A DNA stretch of 15,667 bases, taken from Candidatus Aminicenantota bacterium. Lineage in GTDB: Bacteria; Acidobacteriota; Aminicenantia; JAMOAD01. The stretch is taken from contig JAMOUT010000008.1 of NCBI GenBank assembly GCA_027061995.1, positions 1-15,667 of the forward strand, read 5' to 3'. Of the stretch, positions 1 to 7,068 are shown in pieces (position 1 is the stretch's first letter; every line of letters begins with the position of its first letter). The notes beneath the pieces are model-generated. The model was not told the DNA's origin. It saw nothing but the letters and a program-made list of their open reading frames with translations, and did no database searches. Made by a program: the position numbers and the translations under genes.

Positions 1-236
1 TTGATTATTCCATATTAAAACCATATATTGATAATAGTAAAAATAGTGCTGATTTTATAAGTTTACTTAAAAAAGACGGATATGATTTCATGTTTATTAA
101 TTTTTATGAATTCACAAGACTTCAAAAAGAATACAAACGATTAAGTGATCTTGAGATAATAAAATTACAATCTTTTTTGCGTAAGATAAAGCCTTTGATT
201 AACAGGCACGGTATGTTATTATATGAAATAAAATGA
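1..236 (+). CDS. C-terminal fragment of an unidentified protein, possibly a membrane glycosyltransferase
   Basis: The window opens inside a gene. The frame whose first full codon is at position 3 is open for 77 codons to the TGA at 234-236. The visible tail has no transmembrane segment. It contains a stretch FINFYEFTRLQKEYKRL followed by a basic, amphipathic end. I have the impression, from general familiarity only, that this resembles the soluble C-terminal tail of PMT/ArnT-like (GT39-type) membrane glycosyltransferases, where an 'I have no way to...NxxEL.RL' segment is common; this is weak. The gene converges on the minus-strand cation exporter with an 11-bp gap and no recognisable terminator hairpin. 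Confidence is good that it is coding and low for the family. Confidence 0.55.
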   Translation, partial: DYSILKPYIDNSKNSADFISLLKKDGYDFMFINFYEFTRLQKEYKRLSDLEIIKLQSFLRKIKPLINRHGMLLYEIK

Positions 237-247
237 ATAAAAACAGT

Positions 248-1144
248 TTAATAATTATCCGGCTCTATGTGGATTGATACGAAGGTTTCTTCTCCGAACT
301 CATTTTTCAGACCTTTTTCAACTGTGGTTGCAATTGAATGTGCTTCTGATATATTTAATTCTTTAGAAACTCTTATATGAACATCTATTGAAATTCTATT
401 TCCGATTTTTCTTGTTTTTAAATTATGAGGTGATTTTGTCCCTTCAACATTGTTTATTATATGGAGTATTCTGTTTTCCGTGTTTATATCCAAAGATGCT
501 TCCACGAGTTCATTAAAAGAATCTTTAATTATTTTAAAAGAGATGATTATTATAAAAACACTTAAAATGATTGATGAAAGTGGATCTAAAAATCTCCATT
601 TATCTCCAAGAAAAATTGCTCCCGCTATTCCGAGAGAAACACCGAATGATGAGATCGCATCTGTTCTATGATGCCAAGCATTTGCAATAATCAAATCACT
701 ATTTGTTTTTTCTCCGATTTTTTTCGTTACTCTGTAAAGATATTCTTTAAATATTATTGATAGTAATGCTATCAAAAGCGTGATAAGAGAAGGTGTTTTG
801 ATGAGTTTGCCTTTTAAAAAAGATATAATCTCTGTTATTCCATTATAAAGGATTCCGGTGCCTGCTAAAAACAGAAAAACACCAAGGAAAAAGGATGAAA
901 AAGTTTCATATTTACCGTGTCCGAAATCATGAGATTCATCACATGGTTTTGAAGCAAGTTTAAGACCTGATAAAACGATTATATCGGAAACAAAATCGGA
1001 AAAAGAATGAATTCCGTCGGCAATGATAGCCGAGCTTTTACCCGTGATTCCACCCCCTATTTTAAGGATGATGAGAATCCCGTTTATAAAAGAACCGATT
1101 AAAGTTATATCTCTTCCTTTTCTATAATTATCTCTTCCTTTCAA
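248..1144 (-). CDS. CDF-family cation efflux transporter (FieF/YiiP-like)
   Basis: This is a 298-residue inner-membrane divalent metal/proton antiporter of the cation diffusion facilitator family. The metal-binding pairs are intact: H46 and D50 in the first motif (ADGIHSFSD) and H158 and D162 in the second (AWHHRTD), matching the D/H site A quartet of E. coli YiiP. The family motif DFGHGKYE sits at 73-80. About six hydrophobic segments occupy residues 13-215, and a soluble ferredoxin-like C-terminal domain with HIRV and SIHIEP follows. The mix of His and Asp at site A suits Zn2+, Fe2+ or Mn2+, but the metal cannot be assigned. The protein contains no internal methionine, so the start is not AUG: TTG at 1144-1142 is the only conventional candidate after the upstream in-frame stop. 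It has no clear Shine-Dalgarno. Codons 2-5 and 9-12 repeat the sequence KGRD. Confidence 0.9.
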   Translation of the reverse strand: MKGRDNYRKGRDITLIGSFINGILIILKIGGGITGKSSAIIADGIHSFSDFVSDIIVLSGLKLASKPCDESHDFGHGKYETFSSFFLGVFLFLAGTGILYNGITEIISFLKGKLIKTPSLITLLIALLSIIFKEYLYRVTKKIGEKTNSDLIIANAWHHRTDAISSFGVSLGIAGAIFLGDKWRFLDPLSSIILSVFIIIISFKIIKDSFNELVEASLDINTENRILHIINNVEGTKSPHNLKTRKIGNRISIDVHIRVSKELNISEAHSIATTVEKGLKNEFGEETFVSIHIEPDNY

Positions 1145-1214
1145 ATTTATTAATAATTTTATTTACAGCAAATATATAATATAATAATTAATAATTTATT
1201 AAAAGAGGTGAGTG
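1145..1214. promoter_or_regulatory. AT-rich divergent promoter region between the CDF exporter and the LapA-like gene
   Basis: This gap separates two divergent genes, so it must hold promoters for both unless they are read from afar. Plus-strand TATAAT hexamers occur at 1175-1180 and 1180-1185, and TTTACA is at 1162-1167, but no -35/-10 pair with 16-18 bp spacing is convincing. AAGAGGTG at 1203-1210 is the ribosome-binding site of the downstream gene. In sequence this simple, TATAAT matches are weak evidence. Confidence 0.35.
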
Positions 1215-1571
1215 ATGTATATAAACCTGATAATTATTTTAATTATAGCTGTTATCGCCGTAATTTTCGGAGTGCAGAACACTGCGGTGGTTACTATTAA
1301 TTTTCTCGGTTTAAAGTTTGATAGTTCATTGGCACTCGTTCTGTTATTATCCGTGCTTGTCGGATTTGTTATAACAATATTATTCTCAATTCCATATTTT
1401 TACAAGTTCAAAAGGATGATATCATCTTTAAAAAAGGAGAAATCAAAAATAGAGGCTGAGAGAGACGAGTTAAAAAATATGGTGGAAAAATATGAAGAAG
1501 AAAAGATAAAGAAAAACAGTGAATTAAAAAATGAGGAAGATTTTCCAAAAGAGATAAAACCTATTGACTAA
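1215..1571 (+). CDS. LapA/DUF1049-domain small membrane protein
   Basis: A 118-residue inner-membrane protein. Residues 3-22 form a first transmembrane helix. The short loop GVQNTAVVTINFLGLKF is the hallmark of the LapA (lipopolysaccharide assembly protein A, DUF1049) domain, and residues 34-60 form a second helix. A cytoplasmic, highly charged segment from about 64 to 110, rich in K and E, reads as a coiled coil, as in E. coli LapA, which works with LapB in controlling LpxC and LPS synthesis. Outside Proteobacteria the role of this domain is not established. I chose ATG 1215 over GTG 1212 because AAGAGGTG (1203-1210) is 4 nt from the ATG but only 1 nt from the GTG. The sufC promoter overlaps its last codons. 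Confidence 0.82.
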   Translation: MYINLIIILIIAVIAVIFGVQNTAVVTINFLGLKFDSSLALVLLLSVLVGFVITILFSIPYFYKFKRMISSLKKEKSKIEAERDELKNMVEKYEEEKIKKNSELKNEEDFPKEIKPID

Positions 1572-1591
1572 GTAGGAAATAATGGTATAAT
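1564..1591 (+). promoter_or_regulatory. Sigma-70-type promoter for sufCB, overlapping the lapA-like stop codon
   Basis: TTGACT at 1564-1569 is separated by 16 bp from TATAAT at 1586-1591, and the -10 box carries an upstream TG (1583-1584), making it an extended -10. The -35 box lies within the last codons and stop of the preceding gene. A start point near 1598 would give a leader of about 20 nt that includes the GGAGGTG ribosome-binding site at 1608-1614. No IscR- or SufR-type operator is recognisable. Confidence 0.7.
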
Positions 1592-1607
1592 AATATATTT
1601 AATTGTT

Positions 1608-1621
1608 GGAGGTGTCTTATT
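1608..1621 (+). promoter_or_regulatory. Strong Shine-Dalgarno positioned on an ATT codon (sufC start)
   Basis: GGAGGTG at 1608-1614 is followed by TCTT and then ATT at 1619-1621. The spacing of 4 nt matches that used by other starts in this window, and the residues after the ATT match the conserved SufC N-terminus. AUU is a known but rare initiator (E. coli infC) that is discriminated against by initiation factor IF3. Confidence 0.6.
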
Positions 1622-2359
1622 TTAAAAATAGAAGATTTAACTATTAAGGTTGAGGATAAGATAATATTGGAGGGCGTAAACATAAATATTAAAAAAGGTG
1701 AAACCCATGTTTTATTCGGTCCGAACGGGGTTGGAAAGAGCTCTCTTCTTATGGCTATTATGGGATTTCCAAAATACAAAATAGTGGACGGAAAAATAAT
1801 TTTTAAAGGTGAAAATATTACCAATTTGAGTATTTATGAGAGAGCAAGAAGAGGAATAGGAATAGCTTTACAAAAACCTCCCGCTATAAAAGGGGTAACT
1901 TTGAAAAAGATAATAGAGATTTTAAATGGCAAATCAAAATTGAAAGTGGAAGAATACATAGATCAGATGAAGATGAGAGATTTTCTTAATAGAGACTTAA
2001 ATTATAAATTTTCCGGTGGTGAAGTTAAAAGAGCTGAACTTCTTCAACTTCTCATTCAAAAACCCTCCCTTTCTCTTATTGATGAGCCTGAATCCGGTGT
2101 TGATGTTGACAATATTAAGATTGTAGGAGAAGCAATCCGTAAAGCTCTTGAAAAGGATAAGCATATTTGGGAGAGAAAATCATCGGGGCTTATAATAACT
2201 CATACGGGAGCCATTCTGGATTATATAAAAGCGGATTACGGTCATATTATGATTGATAATAAAGTAAAATGCACGGCTAATCCGAGAGATATTTTTGATT
2301 ATATTTTAAAAAACGGTTTTAAGGAGTGTGGAAAATGTCCGAAAAGCATGTTAGATTAG
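1619..2359 (+). CDS. sufC: Fe-S cluster assembly ATPase SufC (apparent AUU start)
   Basis: This ABC-type ATPase energises SufB during Fe-S cluster assembly in the cytoplasm. Numbered from codon 1619, the Walker A motif GPNGVGKSS ends with K40 as the nucleotide lysine, the ABC signature FSGGE is at 131-135, Walker B leads into D155-E156 (LIDEPESGVDVD, the SufC form) and the H-loop is H195. The 246-residue length fits the family. The start is odd. No ATG, GTG or TTG in frame gives the conserved N-terminus; the first TTG (1667) would delete the first beta-strand. The family-typical LKIEDLTIKVEDK begins right after an ATT at 1619, which is 4 nt from a strong GGAGGTG. AUU initiation is therefore inferred. 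The gene overlaps sufB by 25 nt, so the two are translationally coupled. Confidence 0.93.
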   Translation: MLKIEDLTIKVEDKIILEGVNINIKKGETHVLFGPNGVGKSSLLMAIMGFPKYKIVDGKIIFKGENITNLSIYERARRGIGIALQKPPAIKGVTLKKIIEILNGKSKLKVEEYIDQMKMRDFLNRDLNYKFSGGEVKRAELLQLLIQKPSLSLIDEPESGVDVDNIKIVGEAIRKALEKDKHIWERKSSGLIITHTGAILDYIKADYGHIMIDNKVKCTANPRDIFDYILKNGFKECGKCPKSMLD

Positions 2360-3444
2360 ATGAAAAAGATAAAGAATTTTTAAAAAATGTGGGAGTTGAT
2401 TATAATAATCCTGAAAGATCGGGGACCTTTACACTTATAAATGATAAAGTTGATGATTCATCAGTTGCCGAATCAAGCGGAATTGAACTTTTCTCTTTAA
2501 AAAAGGCAAAAGAAAAACATCCGTGGTTAAAAGATTATCTGTGGACTCTTATAGATGAAGATAAGGACAAATGGACAAAGATAGCGGCTAATCACGAAGC
2601 TAACGGATATTTTATAAGGGTTAAAGAGAACACTAAGATAGATTATCCTTTGCAAGCGTGTTTTTACATAAAAACACAAAGATTTGTTCAGGCTGTTCAT
2701 AATGTTATTATTATAGAAAAAGGGGCTCATCTTAATATAATAAACGGATGTGCAACTGCAAATTATGTTACTACCGGTGAACATTACGGGGTAACCGAAA
2801 TATTTATAAAAGAGGGGGGATATTTGAGTTATAATATGATTCATGATTGGGGGCAAGAGGTTGAGGTTAGGCCTCGAACAGCGGTAAGAGTGGAAAAAAA
2901 CGGAACTTTTATCTCGAATTATGTTGCTCTTGAAAACACTAAAATTACTCAAAGTTATCCTGTTGCTCATCTTGTGGGGGAAAATAGTGTTGCAAAATTC
3001 ACTTCTCTTGTTTATGCTCCCATAGGAGCTACTTATGATCTCGGGGCTAAAATAATACTCGATGCTGAAAATGCAAAAGGGGAGATAATTTCGAGAACAA
3101 TAAGCGGAGGTGGGAGAATAATCTCGAGAGGATATCTTCTCGGGGCTAAACCTAAGATTCATGCTCATCTTGAATGTAGCGGAATGATTCTCGGAGATAA
3201 AGGCTCAATATACACAATTCCAGAACTTGAAGCTCTTGTTGATGATGTTGAGATGAGTCATGAAGCGGCAGTGGGAAAGATTGCCGAAGAGGAACTTGAA
3301 TATCTTATGGCAAGAGGATTAAATGAAGAAGAGGCTACCACTCTTATAGTAAAAGGGTTTCTTGATACTAAAATCATGGGACTTCCCGAAGAGCTTGAAA
3401 AACAGATGCAAGATGCGATAGATAGTCTTGAAAATGCATTTTAA
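2335..3444 (+). CDS. sufB: Fe-S cluster assembly scaffold SufB (short, minimal-system type)
   Basis: A 369-residue SufB/SufD-family protein. It has an N-terminal helical region (1-90), the right-handed beta-helix core with repeated strands (about 95-290) and the family C-terminus containing SHEAAVGK (308-315) and ARGLNEEEA. It would partner SufC as the scaffold that builds clusters. It is much shorter than E. coli SufB (about 495 residues) and resembles the compact archaeal/clostridial forms found in two-gene sufCB (SMS, SUF-like minimal) systems. By eye, the E. coli scaffold residue Cys405 aligns with G290 here (GDKGSIYT); C281 lies nine residues earlier. ATG 2335 is preferred over GTG 2326 because AAGGAG (2321-2326) is 8 nt upstream of it. 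No sufD, sufS or sufU is present. Confidence 0.92.
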   Translation: MSEKHVRLDEKDKEFLKNVGVDYNNPERSGTFTLINDKVDDSSVAESSGIELFSLKKAKEKHPWLKDYLWTLIDEDKDKWTKIAANHEANGYFIRVKENTKIDYPLQACFYIKTQRFVQAVHNVIIIEKGAHLNIINGCATANYVTTGEHYGVTEIFIKEGGYLSYNMIHDWGQEVEVRPRTAVRVEKNGTFISNYVALENTKITQSYPVAHLVGENSVAKFTSLVYAPIGATYDLGAKIILDAENAKGEIISRTISGGGRIISRGYLLGAKPKIHAHLECSGMILGDKGSIYTIPELEALVDDVEMSHEAAVGKIAEEELEYLMARGLNEEEATTLIVKGFLDTKIMGLPEELEKQMQDAIDSLENAF

Positions 3445-3482
3445 AAGTTCAAGAAAAGATAAAATGTTTTTTTATATAAAAT

Positions 3483-3992
3483 ATGAAAAATTTTAAATTA
3501 TTAATTCCTCTCATATTTTTGTCTTTGTCTATATATTATTTCGCTCCGGAAAAAAAACTTTCTCAAGGAGTTATGATAGACAAAATAATTATAAAAAAAG
3601 CACAAGGAAAAATGTTTGTTTATTCAAAAGAAAAACTTTTAAAATATTATAGGGTTTCTCTCGGCAGAGTATCTGGGAAAAAAAGATTCGAAGGGGATAA
3701 AAAAACACCCGAGGGGATATATTATATAATTGATAAGAATCCGAAAAGCTCTTTTCATCTGAATCTCGGAGTATCGTATCCTAATAAAAGTGATATTGAG
3801 TATGCTAGAAAGAGGGGAAGAAGGCCGGGAAACCTGATTAAAATTCACGGACTAAAAAACGGATTTGGTTTTATAGGTAAATTTCATAGATTTGTAGATT
3901 GGACAGCAGGCTGTATAGCGGTAACAAATCCGGAAATCGAGGAATTATACAAAGCGGTGCCTGTGGGGACAAAACTCATAATTAACGAATAA
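3483..3992 (+). CDS. L,D-transpeptidase (YkuD) family exported protein
   Basis: A 169-residue protein with an N-terminal signal anchor (residues 4-20, hydrophobic, after a short basic start) and a YkuD catalytic domain. The catalytic signature is present: H122-G123 followed by TAGC with nucleophile C144. The usual arginine after the cysteine motif (SxGCIR) is alanine here (GCIAVTN), the form typical of the YafK/ErfK-like COG3034 branch, whose members include peptidoglycan L,D-transpeptidases and the E. coli DpaA/LdtF Lpp-releasing enzyme. It should act in the periplasm on peptidoglycan stem peptides, but which reaction cannot be told. It starts 38 bp after sufB with no good Shine-Dalgarno, so it may be read through from the suf transcript. 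A functional link to Fe-S assembly is not evident. Confidence 0.85.
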   Translation: MKNFKLLIPLIFLSLSIYYFAPEKKLSQGVMIDKIIIKKAQGKMFVYSKEKLLKYYRVSLGRVSGKKRFEGDKKTPEGIYYIIDKNPKSSFHLNLGVSYPNKSDIEYARKRGRRPGNLIKIHGLKNGFGFIGKFHRFVDWTAGCIAVTNPEIEELYKAVPVGTKLIINE

Positions 3993-4292
3993 TAAATTAA
4001 TATATCTTTTATCAGTGTAAAAGGTGATGTTGCTTATATGATTTAAAAAAACAGATAAAAAAGCGGCACTTCCGTTAACAAGTTTACGATTAAAGATAAG
4101 TTTTACAAAAAAGGATTTTCCAGAAAATCAAATTGTAAAATTATAATACTTAAAAAACCCTAATAAATCAGACACAAAATAGAGTGAAAAATATAACAAA
4201 TTAGTTGCTTTTACAGCAAAATAAAAAAAAATATTTTGATTTTTTTATCCATATTATATATAATAGATTTTATTTATTATTAAGGAGAAATT
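3993..4292. other. 300-bp intergenic region upstream of korD
   Basis: No gene is supported here; the longest open stretches lack a start codon and ribosome-binding site. It contains a weak AT-rich hairpin near 4012-4030 (CTTTTA/TAAAAG) with no U-tract, a small perfect inverted repeat TTGCT-TTTAC-AGCAA at 4205-4219 that lies 16 bp upstream of the kor promoter -35 box and could be an operator half-site pair, and the kor promoter itself. A transcription terminator for the upstream operon is not evident. Confidence 0.6.
4236..4264 (+). promoter_or_regulatory. Near-consensus sigma-70-type promoter of the kor-thi4 operon
   Basis: TTGATT (4236-4241) and TATAAT (4259-4264) are separated by exactly 17 bp. 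Transcription would begin near 4271, giving a leader of about 20 nt that contains TAAGGAG (4281-4287), which sits 5 nt before the korD ATG. This is the best promoter in the window for both spacing and hexamers. Confidence 0.7.
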
Positions 4293-4586
4293 ATGGATAT
4301 AATAGAACAAAGAATTAACGAGGAGGCTCGCAAAAGGAGAAAAAAACCCGCTGCAAAACCTCACTCTGTTATTATCAAGGAGCAATACTGCAAGGGTTGC
4401 TCTATCTGTGTTAATGTATGTCCTACAGGGGTTCTTATTATCGAGGAAACTCCAAAATCAATATTCGGTCTTATCGCCAAAATTGACAAACCAGATTATT
4501 GTATAGGTTGTATGCTTTGTGAGTTGCATTGTCCCGATTTTGCAATTATTGTTGATTATGAAAAAAGGAAGGTGGATGATGAGTGA
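4293..4586 (+). CDS. korD: 2-oxoacid (2-oxoglutarate-type):ferredoxin oxidoreductase delta subunit
   Basis: A 97-residue 8Fe ferredoxin subunit. Two complete CxxCxxCxxxCP motifs bind two [4Fe-4S] clusters: C33/C36/C39/C43 and C70/C73/C76/C80. It passes electrons from the thiamine-diphosphate centre in KorAB to an external ferredoxin. A basic 25-residue N-terminal arm (KRRKK) precedes the first motif, as is common in KorD proteins. It is the first gene of korDABC, and its last codons overlap the korA start by 8 nt (4579-4586), implying coupled translation. The start ATG is 5 nt after TAAGGAG. Confidence 0.9.
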   Translation: MDIIEQRINEEARKRRKKPAAKPHSVIIKEQYCKGCSICVNVCPTGVLIIEETPKSIFGLIAKIDKPDYCIGCMLCELHCPDFAIIVDYEKRKVDDE

Positions 4587-5706
4587 AGTTAAAATCAGGT
4601 CGGGAAATGAACTTGTTGTTGAAGGAGCTATAGCCGCCGGTTGTAAAATTTTCGGGGGATACCCAATAACTCCCTCTTCGGAGATTGCCGAAGGGATGGC
4701 AAGAGAACTTCCCAAGGTTGATGGTCTTTTTATTCAGATGGAGGATGAACTTGCAGCGATGGGAGCTGTTATAGGGGCTTCTCTCGGTGGAAAAAAAGTA
4801 TTGACTGCTACAAGTGGTCCCGGATTCTCTTTAAAGCAGGAAAATCTCGGTGTTGCCATGATTGCTGAGGTTCCTGTTGTTATTGTTAATGTTATGAGGG
4901 GTGGTCCGAGCACGGGATTGCCTACAAGAGGAGCTCAAGGAGATGTTATGCAAGCAAGATGGGGAACTCACGGTGATCATCCTGTAATAGCTCTTGCACC
5001 GGCTTTTCCGGAAGAGGTTTTCACAACCACAATTGAAGCTTTTAATTTGGCTGAAAAATATATGACACCTGTTATATTACTTCTTGATGAAATAGTAGGT
5101 CACTCTCATGAGCCTGTTGAATTACCGAAAGAGGGAGAATATGAAATTATTAATAGAAAATACCCTGATAAAGTTGAGGATTTGGCAATCTATAAAAGAG
5201 AGATGGGTGAACCTCCGCTAAGACCGGATTTTTTTATGGGATATCCTATTCATGTTGAATCTCTTGAACATAGTGATCAGGGGTATCCTAATACAGTTCC
5301 CGAAAATGTTGAAGTTCAACAAAAAAGAAGATTGTTAAAAATTGAAAACCATAAAAATGAGATAATAAAATATAAAACACATTTTACCGATGATGCGGAA
5401 TTAGTAATTTTTGCTTTTGGTTCCATGGCAAGGTCAGCTCTTGAAGCTATAAAACTTTTAAGAGAGGAAGGGATAAAGGTAGGACTTTTCCAACCCATTA
5501 CAATTTGGCCTTTTCCCGAGGAGCAGTTAAAGGATGTTGTTAAAGATAGAGATACACTTGTTGTGGAGCTTAATTGGGGGCAACTGATTTATGAAGTTGA
5601 AAGAGTTCTTAAAGATAATAAAGTTCATTCTCTTTTAAAAATGACGGGAATGGCGATAACGCCCAATGAAATTATCGACAAAATTAAGGAGATTAAAAAT
5701 GCTTGA
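4579..5706 (+). CDS. korA: 2-oxoacid:ferredoxin oxidoreductase alpha subunit (KorA type)
   Basis: A 375-residue alpha subunit that binds substrate and CoA partners in the oxidative decarboxylation of a 2-oxoacid to acyl-CoA with reduction of ferredoxin. The motif GYPITPSSE is at 27-35; T31 is the substrate-carboxylate-binding threonine conserved in pyruvate and 2-oxoglutarate oxidoreductases. The following TSGPGFSL and PTRGAQGD...RWGTHGD segments are typical of 2-oxoglutarate-type enzymes, but branched-chain or other 2-oxoacids cannot be excluded from sequence alone. ATGs at 4576 and 4579 are adjacent; I use 4579 because AAGG at 4569-4572 is 6 nt away. Much longer upstream starts lie inside korD and lack ribosome-binding sites. 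The gene overlaps korD by 8 nt and korB by 8 nt. Confidence 0.93.
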   Translation: MSEVKIRSGNELVVEGAIAAGCKIFGGYPITPSSEIAEGMARELPKVDGLFIQMEDELAAMGAVIGASLGGKKVLTATSGPGFSLKQENLGVAMIAEVPVVIVNVMRGGPSTGLPTRGAQGDVMQARWGTHGDHPVIALAPAFPEEVFTTTIEAFNLAEKYMTPVILLLDEIVGHSHEPVELPKEGEYEIINRKYPDKVEDLAIYKREMGEPPLRPDFFMGYPIHVESLEHSDQGYPNTVPENVEVQQKRRLLKIENHKNEIIKYKTHFTDDAELVIFAFGSMARSALEAIKLLREEGIKVGLFQPITIWPFPEEQLKDVVKDRDTLVVELNWGQLIYEVERVLKDNKVHSLLKMTGMAITPNEIIDKIKEIKNA

Positions 5707-6514
5707 TTATGAAAAATATCTGAGATATAGAACTTTTCCGGTGCCATGGTGTCCCGGGTGTGGTATAGGAATGATTTTTAAAGCTGTTGCCATGACATTT
5801 TCAAAACTTGAATGGGAGCCGAATGATATAGCGGTTGTTTCGGGTATAGGTTGTTCTGGAAGATTATCGACCTATTTTAATACGAATTCACTACATACAA
5901 CGCACGGAAGAGCTTTAACTTTTGCAACCGGTGTTAAATTATCCAATCCCGATAAGCATGTTGTGGTTTTTTCAGGTGACGGAGATGCTCTTGCAATAGG
6001 GGGAAATCATTTTATTCATGCTTGCAGAAGAAATCTTAATATGAAAATGGTGGTTATAAATAATAATATTTATGGGATGACAGGTGGTCAGGTATCACCA
6101 ACAACACCAACCGGATTTATTTCCACAACAACCCCTTATGGAAATACGGAGCCCCATTTTAATACTGTTGAACTTGCAAAAGCTGCGGGAGCTACTTATG
6201 TTGCAAGGGAAACGGTTAACCGTCCGAGACAGCTTCTGAAAGTTCTGGAAAAAGCTTTTAAACACACCGGATTTGCTGTTGTTGAAGTTATCTCCAATTG
6301 CCATATTAATCTCGGAAGAAGAAATAAATTAAAACATCCTATTCCGATGCTTGATTGGATAAATCAACAAACCATCCCCATTGCAAAAGCTAAGGATATG
6401 AGTGAAGATGAGCTCGAATTAAAATATGTTGTCGGTGAATTTGTTCATAGACACAGACCCGATTATTTTGAAGTTTATGAAAATAAAGTTGTGAAAAAAG
6501 CAAAAGGAGAGTGA
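5699..6514 (+). CDS. korB: 2-oxoacid:ferredoxin oxidoreductase beta subunit, thiamine diphosphate-binding (KorB)
   Basis: A 271-residue catalytic beta subunit. The thiamine diphosphate motif runs from G93-D94-G95-D96 to the NNNIYGMTGGQ segment about 25 residues later. Four cysteines suited to its [4Fe-4S] cluster are present: C18 and C21 (WCPGCG), C52 (GIGCSG) and C201 (SNCHINLG). With KorA it forms the active site that cleaves the 2-oxoacid; electrons leave through KorD. The ATG at 5699 follows AAGGAG (5687-5692) by 6 nt and overlaps the korA stop by 8 nt. A longer in-frame start at 5666 lies inside korA and would add 11 residues not typical of the family. The gene ends 1 nt before korC. Confidence 0.93.
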   Translation: MLDYEKYLRYRTFPVPWCPGCGIGMIFKAVAMTFSKLEWEPNDIAVVSGIGCSGRLSTYFNTNSLHTTHGRALTFATGVKLSNPDKHVVVFSGDGDALAIGGNHFIHACRRNLNMKMVVINNNIYGMTGGQVSPTTPTGFISTTTPYGNTEPHFNTVELAKAAGATYVARETVNRPRQLLKVLEKAFKHTGFAVVEVISNCHINLGRRNKLKHPIPMLDWINQQTIPIAKAKDMSEDELELKYVVGEFVHRHRPDYFEVYENKVVKKAKGE

Positions 6515-6515
6515 T

Positions 6516-7052
6516 ATGAAAAATAGATATGAGGTTAGATTAGCAGCCGTAGGAGGGCAGGGGTTGATTACAGCCGGAGCTCTTCTTGCGAAAACAGCCA
6601 TAAATAAAAAACATATGTATGCTACACAAAGTCCGACATATACATCACAAGTCAGAGGGGGGCCTACAAAAGTTGATGTTATAATTGATAAAGATCCTAT
6701 TCTATTCCCTCAAGCGGTAAGTATAGATCTATATTTTGCAACAGCTCAAAGATCTTTTGATCTATATTATAGAAGTATAAAAAGAGATGCGGTTATTATA
6801 GTGGATTCCGATTTGGTAACAAAACTCCCTGAGGGAGATAATCATAAGATATACAAAATACCTCTTACAGCGGAAACTGTTAAACAAATAGGAAATATCG
6901 TTGTTGTATCCGTTGTTTCACTCGGAATCGTTACAAAATTATCCGATTTATTTACAAAGGAAGAGGTTAAAGAGATTGTTCTTTCTTCGGTTCCAAAAGG
7001 AACGGAGGAGATAAATCTTAAAGCACTTGATCTTGGTTTTAGTTTAGTATAA
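6516..7052 (+). CDS. korC: 2-oxoacid:ferredoxin oxidoreductase gamma subunit (KorC)
   Basis: A 178-residue gamma subunit. The N-terminal GGQGLITAG loop (13-21) and the [13 protein letters not shown] segment define the family, which helps bind CoA and completes the oxidoreductase. Length and motifs are normal. It follows korB with a single-base gap and uses an AAGGAGAG ribosome-binding site lying in the korB end. It completes the D-A-B-C gene order usual for the four-subunit 2-oxoglutarate-type enzymes of anaerobic bacteria and archaea. Thi4 follows 16 bp later. Confidence 0.92.
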   Translation: MKNRYEVRLAAVGGQGLITAGALLAKTAINKKHMYATQSPTYTSQVRGGPTKVDVIIDKDPILFPQAVSIDLYFATAQRSFDLYYRSIKRDAVIIVDSDLVTKLPEGDNHKIYKIPLTAETVKQIGNIVVVSVVSLGIVTKLSDLFTKEEVKEIVLSSVPKGTEEINLKALDLGFSLV

Positions 7053-7068
7053 ACAAAAGGAGAAAAAT

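Noticed and set aside
1162-1172. The 11-mer TTTACAGCAAA shared with 4210-4220, considered as a common operator
   Set aside because: Many 11-base repeats are expected by chance in 15.7 kb of AT-rich DNA, and the copy at 1162 lacks the palindrome present at 4205-4219.
2527-3168. Long open frame on the minus strand opposite sufB (213 codons)
   Set aside because: It is antisense to a clearly coding SufB frame, has no ribosome-binding site and its translation resembles no protein family; it is a by-product of codon bias.
4012-4030. Possible transcription terminator after the L,D-transpeptidase gene
   Set aside because: The stem is only about 6 A/T-rich pairs and no U-tract follows, so it does not meet the form of an intrinsic terminator.
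4030-4150. Start-less open stretch of about 40 codons in the gap before korD, considered as a gene remnant
   Set aside because: No start codon, no ribosome-binding site and no recognisable similarity; open stretches of this length are expected by chance.
4519-4578. N-terminal extension of korA from an upstream in-frame start
   Set aside because: The extra 19-20 residues lie inside korD, lack a Shine-Dalgarno and do not belong to the family, whose N-terminus begins near MSEVKIRSGNE.
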